Shown here: positions 19,257-30,275 of the stretch, one piece after another
Position numbering within the stretch: position 1 is the first letter of the stretch
How the letters are laid out: each line of letters opens with the position of its first letter
Source of the DNA: Caecitellus pseudoparvulus
Taxonomy: Eukaryota > Bigyra: Bicosoecida
Reading direction: 5' to 3'
NCBI GenBank assembly: GCA_965644315.1
Contig: CBFFRQ010000080.1
Location: 186,001 to 250,000, forward strand
Length of the DNA: 64,000 nucleotides
Translations under genes and position numbers: made by a program
The notes under the pieces: model-generated
What the model was told of the DNA's origin: nothing
The model's input: only the letters and a program-made list of their open reading frames with translations
The model's database searches: none

Positions 19257-20533
19257 TTATGACTCACACAGAACTCGCCGGGTGTCAATGGCGGGCCTTG
19301 TTGTGCCCTTGCCCCTTGGGAATTCGGCTTGCAGCGCCTGGGTGTCGAATGTTCCCGGCTTCAAGTGCGTGTAGTCATCGAAATGCACGGAGCTTGAAAA
19401 CTTCCCTTTGTGCATGCGACGCACTTGCTTGTAGTCAAAGTGCCCGTGAGGTGTTCCGCGAAGAGCTCGGGCACTCCACTGCTCTGAGCTCAGAGTCTCC
19501 CGAGCCCGATGTGCTGGTGGGACAACGGGGGGCAGCTTTAGTGCGTCCACTCCTGCAGTGAGCAACCGCTCTTCTTGTTGCCTTCGGGACAATTGCTTCT
19601 TTAGAGGGTCTTGCATGGAAATGGCCACTTGGATGGGAGGCTTGGAAGCTGCGAAAGGGAACGAAATGTGTGAAGCCTGGTGGCACTAGACAGCTTACCT
19701 AGCTGCACACACTGGCCGTGGGCTGGTAGTCACCGTCCTCGTGAGCCTGCAAGAATACGCCTTGCTCCCGGGAGGTGGCGGCCAGGTACGCTTCGTGCCC
19801 CTTCTGCCACTCTCGGCTGTGCTGCTTGGCAGACTGCGAGGCGTGCAACCCAATGTGCGCCCCTGTAGTGGATGCACGCCATGGCCAAGCTTGCATGGCT
19901 CCGGCTTACCTTGCTGTCAATCTTTCGCCTCATGCCCTCCAACACAGGGGTGTAGTAGTTGTCTTGCCAGTCGACGTACCTTTGTACGGCACGTTGGCGC
20001 TGCACCAAGTCAAAGGCGCCGATCACCTCTCCGACCCGCTTCTTCAATGGGGTTTGTGCCTGCTTGAGGCTTTGATGGAGTGGTGCGTCTGGCAAGTCAC
20101 TTGTCAGCATCAGCAGTACACTCACAAGGATCTTGTTGACCTTCACCCGGAGCTGGGCGATTTCTGCTTCCTTGGTTGACCGTGCATACGTAGCTTCCTG
20201 CAGAGCCTTGTACGCGTCATGCTTGCGCTGGATGTTCCTCCACTTGCGCTTCGCTGCCTCGGCTTGGGCAGCTTGCAGTCGCTTGGCCTCCATCTCAGCT
20301 TGGGTCAGCGGCCGCGGTTCAGGCTGCAGCCCAAGGTGGCGTCGCAGGGTGGAGCGCGCTCCTGCTTCAGACAGCCGCTGATGATGGAGGGCAGAGGCTT
20401 CGCTTGCAGCGGTGCACAAATCCGCGTACGCTGCGGTGCTGTGCAGTGTGACAGTGTGGAGTTGGTTGCCTGTGTCACTGGTCGGAAGGCGGGCAGCACC
20501 TTCCCCCTGCGATTGTCTTGATATACGGGGCAT
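19257..20533 (-). CDS. Conserved-looking coiled-coil protein, function unknown
   Basis: Three exons are inferred: 20533-19910, 19833-19713 and 19648-19257. They join in phase to 378 residues with 76- and 64-nt introns. The first exon holds a long Ala/Glu/Lys/Arg helix (around EMEAKRLQAAQAEAAKRKWRN) and a segment QRYVDWQDNYYTPVLEGMRR that looks folded and conserved. The second exon reads SAKQHSREWQKGHEAYLAA. The third begins SKPPIQVAISMQDPLKKQL and ends at TAA 19257. The second donor (GTGTGT) is the weakest call; the commoner-looking GTAAGC nearby would place an in-frame TAG before the splice. The start is also uncertain: the same frame stays open upstream to 20737 but without another ATG. No family is recognised. 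A cytoskeletal or ciliary role is only a guess from composition. Confidence 0.6.
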
Positions 20534-20941
20534 GCTTTTGCCTTGGTTGCCACCTGAACTGCCAGGGTACTGCGCAAGCGTCGCGGGATCGGTTTTTGGG
20601 AGCGATTTCCGCTTGCAATGACTCGGCGTTGGCGTCACTGCCTGCGGCCAAGGGGCACCTAGTCGCAGTGTGCTTAGTGGCGTGTTGAGTCCCCAACTTG
20701 GTCTGGCGCATGTTAATGATTTGGGGGTGCGTAGCAAGTATGATCGGGTCAGGCCGTGGAATCAGGAATGGCGCCTGGCGCAGCAGCTTCGCCCTCAGGC
20801 CGCCAAGCGAAGCGATGGACCGACCGGCCACGCGAGGCACACTTTCCACTTCCACCCAACGCAAGTGCAGAGCGGCGCTTCCTGTGTCCAGTGGCCCTTC
20901 CATTGCCCCTTTCTCCCCTTCCTGACCTCCACGCGTCTGAC
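20534..20941. promoter_or_regulatory. Divergent intergenic region, coiled-coil gene / Aip1
   Basis: About 408 bp separate the two divergent start codons. A small frame with an ATG near 20714 on the minus strand (MRQTKLGTQH...) could be an upstream exon of the coiled-coil gene, but no convincing splice join was found. A C/T-rich stretch (20890-20935) lies directly before the Aip1 ATG. Nothing else is recognised. Confidence 0.35.
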
Positions 20942-23015
20942 ATGGCAGCTGCAGCAGGCGGAGGCACCGTCGAGTACGGCACTCGGGCAGGCATCTTGCC
21001 CTTGCAGCCGCAGACCAAGCGCGGCGAGCCAGCGAAGCTGAACGCATCGCCAGATGGCACCAAAGTTATCTACTGCAACACCAACACTGTGATCGTGCGC
21101 GACATCGACGACGCGTCGAAGGCTTTCGTGTACGGCGAGCATGCGGCAAATGTGACGGGTGCGTGGCGGGGGCTGTGTACAACGTGGGCTCGAGTTTCCG
21201 TGCTCGGCCTGGACGCCCTGGTCAGCTGCAGCCGCCAACGCCATGTTTTCTCACCCCCCACAGTTGCTAAGTTTTCGCCCAATGGCAATTGGGTCGCGTC
21301 AGGAGGTGCGTCAGCGTACTGCTTGGCTGGGGCTAGGCGTGTTGAGGTGTTGGGCAAGTTCCGCACGCCGCTTGCACCCGCGCATTGCAGATGAGCACGG
21401 CAAGGTGCGTGTGTGGTCCTGGACCAGCGAATCTGCAAGTCTGAAGAATGAGGCCATGGTGTTGGGCGGGCGTGTGGAGGACCTGGACTGGGACGGCGAA
21501 GGCAAGCGCATCCTGGTTGTGGGTGGCGGCAGCGTCACAGCTCGTGTCATCATGTGGGACACTGGGTCCCAGCTGGGGACGCTGATGAAGCACGACAAGA
21601 CTGCCCTCACCGGTGCCATGAAGCCTGTGCGCCCCTATGCTGCTGCGTACGGTGGAGCAGACTTCGCTTCTGGCGTTACCTTCTGCAAAGGCCCACCCTT
21701 CAAGTACGACCACGCGGTGAAGGAGCACACGAACTTCGTGAACTGCCTGCGGTATGCGCCTGATGGCTCTGCATTGGTTTCTGTGTCCTCTGACAAGTCA
21801 GTACTTCTGTATGACGGCGCTGCTGGCACGCTGAGTAAGACCTTGAAGGGGCACAAGTCCGCCGTGTACGCCGCGTCATGGGCGCCAGACTCAGCTGCTT
21901 TCGTCACTGCGTCCTCTGACAAGACGCTGAAGACATGGAGTGCTGCCGATGGCACGTGCACCAACACGATTACCATCGGCAGCACAGTCGCCGACCAGCA
22001 GCTGGGCGTTGCATGGGCCGGCGCTGACCGTGTTGTGTCGGTGTCACTGAAGGGTGACCTGAACATCGTCGGCACGGCAGGGGAAGCTGATGTGAAGACC
22101 ATCACAGGGCACGTCGCCCCTGCCACTTGCCTAGCCTACGATGCCAGCAGCCACAGCATCGTGTCGGGTGACCTTGACGGACGCGTTGTGCTGTGGACAC
22201 CCCAGGACGACGCACACACCGCCTACGTTGGGAGCGTCGCGGGCGGGGACGGACACACTGGCAAGGTCAGCTTTGCTGTGGCGAGCAGCGGCAAGTTTGC
22301 AACCGTGGCCTTTGACGACACCCTGCGTGTTGGCGACTTTGCCTCAGGTTCCTTTACGTCTGCGGTGCCGCTGGAGGAGCAAGCCCGTGCCCTGTCTACC
22401 TCTGCAGCTGCACCAGACTTCTTCCTGGTGGCAACCTCCAAGAAGGTGTCTGTCTTTTCCGCCAGTGCTGAGGTGGCCAGCGTGGACGCTGCCTGGGGCC
22501 CCACGTGTGTGGACGTGGCGGCTGTGGCTGGCGCTGATGGCGTGTTGGTGGCCGTCGGCGGCGAGGACAAAAAGGTGCACTTCTTCCACCTGGACGCTGC
22601 CTCGGGGGCCCTCACCGAAGCTGGCACCAACGCCACCGAGTTGCGCGCTGCGGTGCACCGCGTGGCCATCGCCCCCGATGCCAGTGTCGTCGCAGCCGCC
22701 GACACGGTGAAGGAGATCAAGCTGCTGGAGGCGTCTGGGGAGTTCAAGAACATCGTCTCTGGCCGGTGGACGAAGCACAGCACTAAGCCTGTGGCCCTGG
22801 CGTGGAACTCCACAGGCACAGTGCTGGCCAGTGTCGCAGCCGACAGGCGCATGGCCTTCTGGAGCCCATCGAAGAAGACCGGGGCACTGGAGGCGCGTGA
22901 CCTCGCGCACTTCCAGCCGTACTTGGGCATGGCCTGGGCCGGCTCTCACGATGCTGTCTGGACTGTGGGCTCTGACGGCAACATCATCCGTGTGGACGCG
23001 CCATCTCAAGCCTAG
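20942..23015 (+). CDS. AIP1: Actin-interacting protein 1 (WDR1/Aip1), WD40 protein
   Basis: Three exons, 20942-21158, 21264-21305 and 21391-23015, splice to 627 residues; yeast and animal Aip1 are about 600-615. Introns are 105 and 85 nt and the middle exon is only 42 nt. The joined N-terminus reads VAKFSPNGNWVASGDEHGKVRVW, a standard Aip1 WD repeat restored by the splices. Repeats with SSDKSVLLYDG, SSDKTLKTWSA and SGDLDGRVVLW follow, and the end of the protein reads VWTVGSDGNI. Aip1 forms two seven-bladed propellers and works with cofilin to disassemble actin filaments in the cytosol. Length, repeat pattern and the VIYCNTNTVIVRDID start support the call. The C-terminal half is Ala/Val-rich but still WD-like. 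Confidence 0.92.
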
Positions 23016-23915
23016 AAATGCAGGCACGCAATCGGCAGTCCCCGCCGGAGAGGGAGTGAGAAGGGAAGCGGAGTTCGCTCAGCGTTCACAAACTGCGAGG
23101 GCCTTCACAACGACACGGGCCACAAAATGATGGGCACGGCAGGCCTCTGAAGAGAGCTCTCCGAGGCTTTGCGCCCTCCAGTTCCCTGGCTGAATTCTGT
23201 GAGTGCTTCCGTCGGCGTGTTTTGCTGGCAAGGAGCCCTCAGTCGCAGGCTTCAGCGCGCTGAGCGGCTCGTGAGGCACCGCATGCCCTGCGCGCCTGCC
23301 TCACGCACCAAACGGGCTGTACGAACTTGCACGTCCCGTGGGGATCACTGACCGTGTGGGTAACGCTCACTGACGCGCGCTGCCGTGCTTGTCGCAGGCG
23401 GGGCTTCGAGCGTGGGCTGCTCTCTTCGCTCGGACACACGCTCGGCTAAGCATTGCTACTGGCGCAGGAGAGCGTCGAAAACCAGAGGCCTTGCCGATCA
23501 AGTTGCTCGGCAACGAGGTGCTCCCACTTCCCTTGCGCTGTAAGTCCCCCAAGCTCTGCGTTGGCACCTCGCAGTGCAACATGTGGCCCGAGGCACGGCC
23601 CACTGTCTGGGCCGGCTGTGTGGCAAGCTGTGCTCAGCCACGGCTCCTCGTTGACATGACTGTGCCCCAGGCTACGTGCACTGAAATACCTCTTCCTTGG
23701 AGTCTCCTGCACTGGCGCTCTTCCGCTCATGTGTGTTCCTGGGCGCATGGCGAGTCCACTGTGCGGATTTTGCCTCGGCTGGCATGCCCGGACAGGAAGT
23801 GTTTTGCGTGTGCCTGATAACCAAGCATGGATGAAGCTATAACCTGAACCCGCAGTAATTGCGGTCACCTCATCCTTGTGCATTGCCTGTCTCTTTTCTC
23901 GCTGTGCAGGGCCTC
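23016..23915. other. About 900 bp intergenic stretch with one possible exon
   Basis: No complete gene is visible. A segment at about 23474-23541 is flanked by a CAG acceptor-like site and a good GTAAGT donor, and one frame reads RRKPEALPIKLLGNEVLPLPLR, which has protein-like composition. Splicing it in that frame to the CAG at 23907-23909 gives an immediate stop, so it is either a 5' untranslated exon of the next gene or a coding exon joined elsewhere. The rest shows nothing recognisable. Confidence 0.3.
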
Positions 23916-24710
23916 ATGAGTCATGTTGAAGCGCAGGCTGTGGCTCCGTCCCGGCCGCTTGTGACGCCCATCACATGCTCTCCAGCTGGGGGTCTGGGCA
24001 GCCAACCACAGACCATGTACGCTTCACCACCAGTACAACTGCAAGGTTCTGTGTGGCTGCCATCGCCTACCAGGGCGTCGAGGCCAGAGTTGTCGCCCAG
24101 CAGAGCTGGCGCGGCGCCGCCTAGAAGCCGCGGCTCTTCGGAGGGCGACGTCCTCCCACCTCCCGGCCCACGCGCCACTCTCAGTGAAAGCCTGCTCCAG
24201 ACGCCTCGCATGAGTGCTGGAAACTTCACAAAGGTGCTGCCGGTTCGCCAAGGCACCTCACGCCGACGGCGATCCAGCAAGGGTCGCCGGGCATCCTCAG
24301 CTCGCACAAGGCGAGAGCGGGCAGCAGCGGCTGTCGCCTTCAAGGCTGCCTCCACAAGGGCTGAACCGGGAGACCCCCCTTCGCGCGTCTTCCTGTCTCC
24401 TGGCATGGAAAGCTCGTCTCGACCGTCCCCCGGTGGCTCTTCCACGCCGTACACACCGGCCAGTTCGCCTTCACGGCCAGTGTCTGCAGATTCGCTGCCA
24501 GCACTGCAACTGGACCCTGAGCGAGCCGTCGCTCTGCAGTTGCGTGCTGGCGAACTCACATTGGAGTACTACGACGCCAAGGGCCCAGGGGTGGCGGCAG
24601 CGGAGCTCGTGCCTGCAGGTACGGCTGGTGCCAGTGGCGCAGCTGCTCCTGTGGTGTCTCGCCGTGGCAGCGGCAGCAAGCGAAAAGGGAGTAGGAAGTC
24701 ACGGAAGTGA
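23916..24710 (+). CDS. Hypothetical disordered, basic Ser/Arg/Pro-rich protein
   Basis: The frame runs 264 residues from ATG 23916 to TGA at 24708-24710. The ATG lies a few bases after a strong acceptor (TCTTTTCTCGCTGTGCAG, 23892-23909), so coding may start in an upstream exon. Composition is dominated by Ser, Pro, Ala, Arg and Gly. A basic cluster (TSRRRRSSKGRRASSARTRR) lies in the middle and the C-terminus is Lys/Arg-rich. One short segment, LQLRAGELTLEYYDAKGPG, looks more ordered. No domain is recognised. It converges with the PI3K fusion gene, whose stop is 129 bp away. Confidence 0.5.
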   Translation: MSHVEAQAVAPSRPLVTPITCSPAGGLGSQPQTMYASPPVQLQGSVWLPSPTRASRPELSPSRAGAAPPRSRGSSEGDVLPPPGPRATLSESLLQTPRMSAGNFTKVLPVRQGTSRRRRSSKGRRASSARTRRERAAAAVAFKAASTRAEPGDPPSRVFLSPGMESSSRPSPGGSSTPYTPASSPSRPVSADSLPALQLDPERAVALQLRAGELTLEYYDAKGPGVAAAELVPAGTAGASGAAAPVVSRRGSGSKRKGSRKSRK

Positions 24711-24839
24711 AGCCTGTGTCTTCGATAGTGTCTCAATGCAAGCTAGGGTTGTACGTGGTGCCACCATGAGAAGACGTACATTGCCCGGTGAGGCGGAGTC
24801 CACGGTATGGACAGTGCGGTGGAAGAGACAGCGGCCAAA

Positions 24840-27800
24840 CTAGCCATGCACAACAGAATGCACTGCGTGCATGAGCTGTGTGCGGGTTTCAGACAGAGAC
24901 TCCTCAATCAGCTCCTTGAAGCGGTCGGCAGCCTCAGTGTCAGTCTTGCCGAGCAACAACGTCATCTTCAGCCAGTCCAAGTCCTCCTCCGCCTGCAGCT
25001 CCGGGATGCCGCACGAGATCATGAGGAAGAAGAGAGTGATGAGCAGATTGCTCTTCTTGCGCAGGATGTTGTACGCGCGCGTGCAGTAGGCGAGGAAACG
25101 CCCATACGCGTCCGACTCCTTGCCACCCATTGCCGCAACCATACTGGGCGTCAGGACGAAGGGAGCCTTCTCACGCTTGAAGCCCATCTTGGACTTGAAG
25201 TTGCCCAGGAAGTGCCCGAAGTCGATGTGGAAGAATTTGCCGTCGCGGGTGCACATCAAGTTGTCATTGTGTCGGTCGCCCAGACCCAGGATGTACGTGG
25301 CTACACAGTACCCAGCTGCAGAGCGCGCAAACATCTCCTCCACGTCCTCCATCTTGCCGACGTTGCAGTCTTGTGACTCCAGCCACAGCCGGATGTCCTT
25401 GTCGTTGTACATGGCGTTGTACCCCGTCTTGAGCTTGGCCCACAGCTTGGAGCTGCCGTCCGTGGATGTGCCATCTTTGGTGATGCCCGCCAGCGTGTTG
25501 GAGTTGGTGACTACTTCCACCATGCCCACTTCATCGCCAGTGGAGATGACACGGTAAGGGGACATGTTCAAGTCCAAGCCCTCTGCCTTCCACAGCTTGT
25601 CCATGATGCCGAGAATCTGCAGGGTGAGCTGGTCCTGCCGCAGGTCATCCCCAGCCTTGAACAGCACCTTGTGCGTCTCTCCATCGCCAAAGTCCATGTA
25701 ATCGGGGGGCGGCGTTTCTCCCACTCCGCGAGTGAAGGTCAGCCACAGCGGCAGCTTCTTGGAGGTCATCACGCGGCACTTGTCCACGACGATCTTGTCT
25801 GCAACCATGTACGGGGAGATGGGCAGCTGGAAGTTCTCAGGGAACACGATGCGGGGAAGCTCCTCCCGCAGTGTGCGCATCATGGCCTTCTTGTCGTCAG
25901 CAGCCTTGACGTGCTCGGCGGTCTCTTCGAGCTTCGCCATGACGAACATCTGGTGCCCCAGCACGGTTCGGTGTGCACCAGCATTGCGCAGGTAGTTCTC
26001 GATCAGCACACCGTACCGCGATGCCACCTCGGGAATGTGCATCTCTGCCTTCAAGTACCAGAACAGAACGTGCCCGATCAGTCGCGGGTTGCGCAGAGCA
26101 CGGCGTAGCAGGAAGCGGGCCAGCGCAGAGTCCAGGAACGACTCGAACTTGAGCACTTGTGTCAGCTGCAGCATGTACTGCCGAAGCTCCTCATCATCCA
26201 TGCGCTCCAGGCACTGGACAGCGTACGCGCGCACCTTCGGGTCTGGGAAGTTCACGTCCAGCAGCTGGAGGGCGTCCAGCGGCTCAGGCGCCCGCCACTT
26301 GTCCATGAGCAGGTACGCCTCTTCCACACCCATGCAGTCGTCCCAACGCACACTCTGCAGGAACTTCGGCAAGGCCTCGGGGTACCCCAGCAGGTGGTGC
26401 CGGCACTTCCAAACCAGCAGCTTCTCCTCGGGAGTCATGCGGTACAGGGGCTCCGATGCGAACAGTGTCTGCAGCTTGGGCTTGTTGTGCCGGAACTCAG
26501 CATCAGTGGCACGCATGGAGACATACGTGTCCGTGCGTCCTTTGACACTGGCCCAGTCTGCCCCGACGCCTGCCCCCGCCTTGGGCTTGGCTTGTGCCGA
26601 CGTGTGGTCCGGGCCGGCAGCCAGCGCGCCTGGCACCTTCACGACGTTGTTCTCGAAGCGGTGGAATTCCACCTTAAGCTCACCAGTGAAGTGGGGGTCC
26701 CCGTACTTGTTGCTCAGGGACGTCGTCATGCCAGCCTTCTCCGGGGTGGTGTCGCCGCTCCACATGCGCAAGTCCAACTTGCCTGTGCGCAGGGCATTAT
26801 CGTACTTGAAGGCGCTGCATCCTGCCCAGCCTGCGGTTGTGCCATCCTTGTACGTAACCTTGAAGACGACGCGGGTTGCAGTGGGCAGGTTGCAGAAGCG
26901 GATGCAGGCAGGGAGCCACTGCCCCCACATGGCTGACACCACTGGCCGCGCAACGCCATCTTCAGACGGTGCGTCAGCCTCTGGCACCTTGCACACCAGA
27001 GGTGCAGGCTCAGAGGTCACTTCCGGCGCGAGCAACGTCCCTCCATGCACCAGCATCAGGTGCACGGTGGCTGTCGTGTCGATGGGCTTGGGCCACTTGG
27101 ACTTCTTGCCACGCTTCTTCACCCACGAATCAGGCGGATCCAGGTTGCCACCTCCCATGACGCGGATGCGGAAGAAATTGTTCTCCGTGTGCAGCGGCGT
27201 CATCTCGGCAGTGCCGAAGATGACGTTCAGCTCACCCTTCACATGGGTCAAGCCCAAGGCGAAGGTATCCGCCACCCCAGCCACCACCTGCACATCTCGC
27301 TCCGAGAAGGGGATGGCAGGGCCGCCTGCCGCAGCGGTAACCGGCTCATCTTCATCGCCCTCCTCGTCGCCTTCAGCCATGGTGCCCAGTGCAGGGGCCT
27401 TGGCAGCGGAAGCGGCACCCTTGCTGGTCCAGGTGCCCATCATGGACAGGCGTTTCTTCTTCTTGCTCGTCCCAGGTGCGATGCCGGCGGCAGTTGCTGG
27501 GGCAGCGGGCGTGGTGGCAATGGGTGCAGCCTCCTCCGTGCGGTGCAAGATCTGCAGCACCGCCTGCACCTGTCCCGTGGGCGAGATGACCGGCGCCACG
27601 ATCATGCTGGAGCCGTTCGTAGTGGAGGTGCTGAAGGACATGACGTCGGAGTCGAGGCCAGCACCCTTCCGGCGCCGCACGCCTGCCAGCTGGTCGGCGG
27701 CCTTGGCGTGCATGTCAGCCGCGAGCTCATTGAACATGCGGTCAATCTCCACCTGCCGCATGCCCCAGCCCATGCTCACTTGGGCATCCACATCGGAGGG

Positions 27801-29726
27801 GTCTGTCTCGGGATCACCAGCCTGGGGGTTCCGGAAACGCACGTCAGTTGCCGTGTCATCCACCACGATGACCTTCTTGGTGCGCAGGCAGGCAGCCAGG
27901 ATGCCCCCTTCCCGCAGTGGCAGGGAGTCCACATCCTCCACGCCCGACCCCACCGCCAGCAGTTCCTGCGCCTCAGCGTCGTGGATGGCCACACGCACGC
28001 ACGCGGCAGAGACGAGGGTGGCTAGGGACTTCGTGACGCGATCTATGACATCCTCCAGGGACAGCTCGGGAGCGTACATGGACATGGCATCCACCAGCGC
28101 TCGCTCAGTGGGCATGCGCGCGTCGGACTCCACTGGGTCGTTGACGTCCACTCCGGACGACCGCGCACTGTCCACGAGCAGGCCAAAGAGCTGGCAGTGG
28201 GAGGCCAGGGCGAGGTACTCCGCAGAGGAGTTGGCGAAGTGTTGTGTCGCGTAAGACATGAGGGCAGGGCCACAGCTGTCCTGCAGCATGGAGAAGGAGG
28301 ATTTGGACAGCTTCAGACACACGACGTTGTCCACTGCCACGACGGAGGCCAGTTGCGGCTCCCCCGTGAGCAGTGCCCGCTCGCCAAAGAAGAAGCCCCT
28401 GCTCAGCTCAGCGACGACCGGGCCGAGGTCGCGCCCGCCTGGCGCCTCTGACACGCGCAAGTCAATGCCTGGCCGGTCCAGGGCCAGAGAGAACGGCGAG
28501 CCTGACAGCATGCCTGGCGGGGCCTTCACGGCAGCCTCGCCGTCGCCGGCCGGCTTGGGCATGGCCTTGTGCACGGCCACCTTGCCGGTGATGATGATGT
28601 AGAAGGCGTCTGGCGTGCCGCCCTGCTCCATGATGATGCTGCCGCTGGAGAAGTCCTCCTTCACGATGGACGTCGCCAGGCGAGTGAAGTCCGACTCGGA
28701 GAAGTGCATGAACATGGGGATGGACTTGAGCAGGGACAGCTGCCCTGCCATGCTGGTGTCTGTGCTGCTGTCCAGGCGCCCCAGGCGCATGCTGCGGCCC
28801 ATGGACACGCTGGCGAAGCGTGAGCGGGGCGATGCAGGCAGGGAGTCGTCGTCATCCCCCGCGCCCGCTGCGGCGGTTGCCTCCTCTGGCGCTGCGAAGG
28901 ACACCGCCGGCGGGCGAGAGTCAGGGCCGGACGCAGCAGAGGCAGCAGCTGCCCTGGCGGCTTCCAACTGAGTCGTCAGCTCCTTGATGCGGGTCTTCAG
29001 TTCACTGCGCAACAAGCAGACGGGAAGGGCGGTGGTGCGGTTTGAGTCCAGGTGCGGAAAATGCAGGGGTGTGCGTTTGCACTTCAAGGCTATGCACGCA
29101 CGCGTTCTCCCGCTCCACAGCCTTCAAGCGCTCCTTCGTAGATGCAAGCTGCGAGTTCGTGGACTGTACCTGGTCCCTCAGCTCCCACAGAGCTCGACTG
29201 TCGTCATGCGAAGTGGAGGCAACCTGGGATACGCCGGTGGCGTACCCCTCCTCCGCCGTCGCAGCGGCGTACTTGGCAGCCAACTCATGAGGGTTGGACC
29301 ACGTGGAGATGTCCAGCCTGGCATTGTACCAGTATGAGTCCCCTTCCTCGTCTGGGACCTCCTCCCAATCAGCCAGCTCTTCAGGCTTGACCACTAGCTC
29401 AGGTTCACCGTCGGCCAGCACCTCCTCGGCAACCTCCTCTCCGTCATGCTCGATTTCGATTTCATCTTCACGCAGCTGTGAAGTACCAGGCCAAGAGTCA
29501 CGTGAGCAGCTGCAGGCGCCGGGCGCGGCATGCCCGCAGCAAAGCCTGGGGGTGCTCGTGGCGGGCTGCCAGCGGCACTGCAGCAAGCCTCGTGTGCACA
29601 GCAACTTACAATGACGCCTTCCTCAGGGCGCTCCCACGAAGTCTCTAACGTCAGGTTGTGGTAGTAGTACACCTCCCCTGTCTCAGTGGTGGTCTCAATC
29701 CACACGCCTTCGTCTGTGGCGGCCAT
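24840..29726 (-). CDS. WW-WW-cNMP-fold-GAF-C2-PI3-kinase fusion (class-I-like)
   Basis: Three exons, 29726-29610, 29475-29102 and 29004-24840, splice in phase to 1551 residues. WW1 (about 5-37) is WIETTTETGEVYYYHN...TSWERP. WW2 (about 75-105) is DWEEVPDEEGDSYWYN...STWSNP. A coiled coil spans about 140-190. A cyclic-nucleotide-binding fold at about 250-395 has FFGERALL, but where active sites have Arg in PRAA it has PQLA. A GAF domain follows at about 470-645, a C2 domain at about 755-950 and a PIK helical domain at about 1015-1165. The kinase core (about 1245-1551) has VLFKAGDDLRQDQLTLQI, LGDRHNDNLM and FHIDFGHFLG. Its activation loop, KSKMGFKREKAPFVLT, resembles the basic class I loop that selects PI(4,5)P2. 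No p85-binding or Ras-binding domain is recognised. The likely product is PIP3; regulation through WW, GAF or the cNMP fold is inferred. The WW domains are separate exons restored by splicing, which supports one gene. Confidence 0.88.
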
Positions 29727-30275
29727 GTTGAGCCTGGCGGGGTGTGTCTGCAGCTCCCTCCTGAGAACGTGCTGCGCGGCGCCCGCAAGCTCTCAATCGT
29801 AACCAGCCTCCCCACGTCAGGCAAGCAAGCAGCGCGGCCTTTCACCCCAACGGCCACTCTCCCAGGACCTGCCACAGCACAGGGGCTTGGGCTGGCCTGG
29901 GTCGCTGCGGCCGGCGGAGGTAACGCAAGTTTCGCGGTGAGAGCCAGCCCACTGCAAGCGGACGTGTGCAGCGCGTCCAGCCAGAGGGGGACCGTGGGGG
30001 TGGGAAGGGTTTGCGTTCCTTGAATTGAAGGGGAGAGGTTTGGTGTTGCTCGGCTTGGCCCCGTCTGCGAAGCTGCTTGAAGGGGCCGTCCACCCGCGCC
30101 CGCCAGTGGCGTGGCGGCGATCTGGCACATTCCATTCCCACGTCACAGCAGCAGGCGAGTGCTGTGCACCAGGCACAGTCCCCCCTCAGGCCCCATTCAG
30201 CCCGTCTGACTGCCGTGGCCGCACCCACCTGCACGCTGCCTTACTGCCATCCCTGCCTTCCCGCACACTGCCACC
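29727..30275. promoter_or_regulatory. Divergent intergenic region, PI3K fusion / epsin
   Basis: About 549 bp lie between the two divergent ATGs. The epsin side is C-rich and its ATG context is GCCACCATGG, near-ideal Kozak. No open frame here has a convincing coding pattern. No core promoter element can be named with confidence. Confidence 0.4.

Noticed and set aside
26035-28254. 739-codon plus-strand frame opposite the PI3K fusion
   Set aside because: It is a GC-rich antisense shadow. The minus strand has clear GAF, cNMP and C2 motifs over the same bases; the plus frame is Ser/Arg-rich with no recognisable domain.
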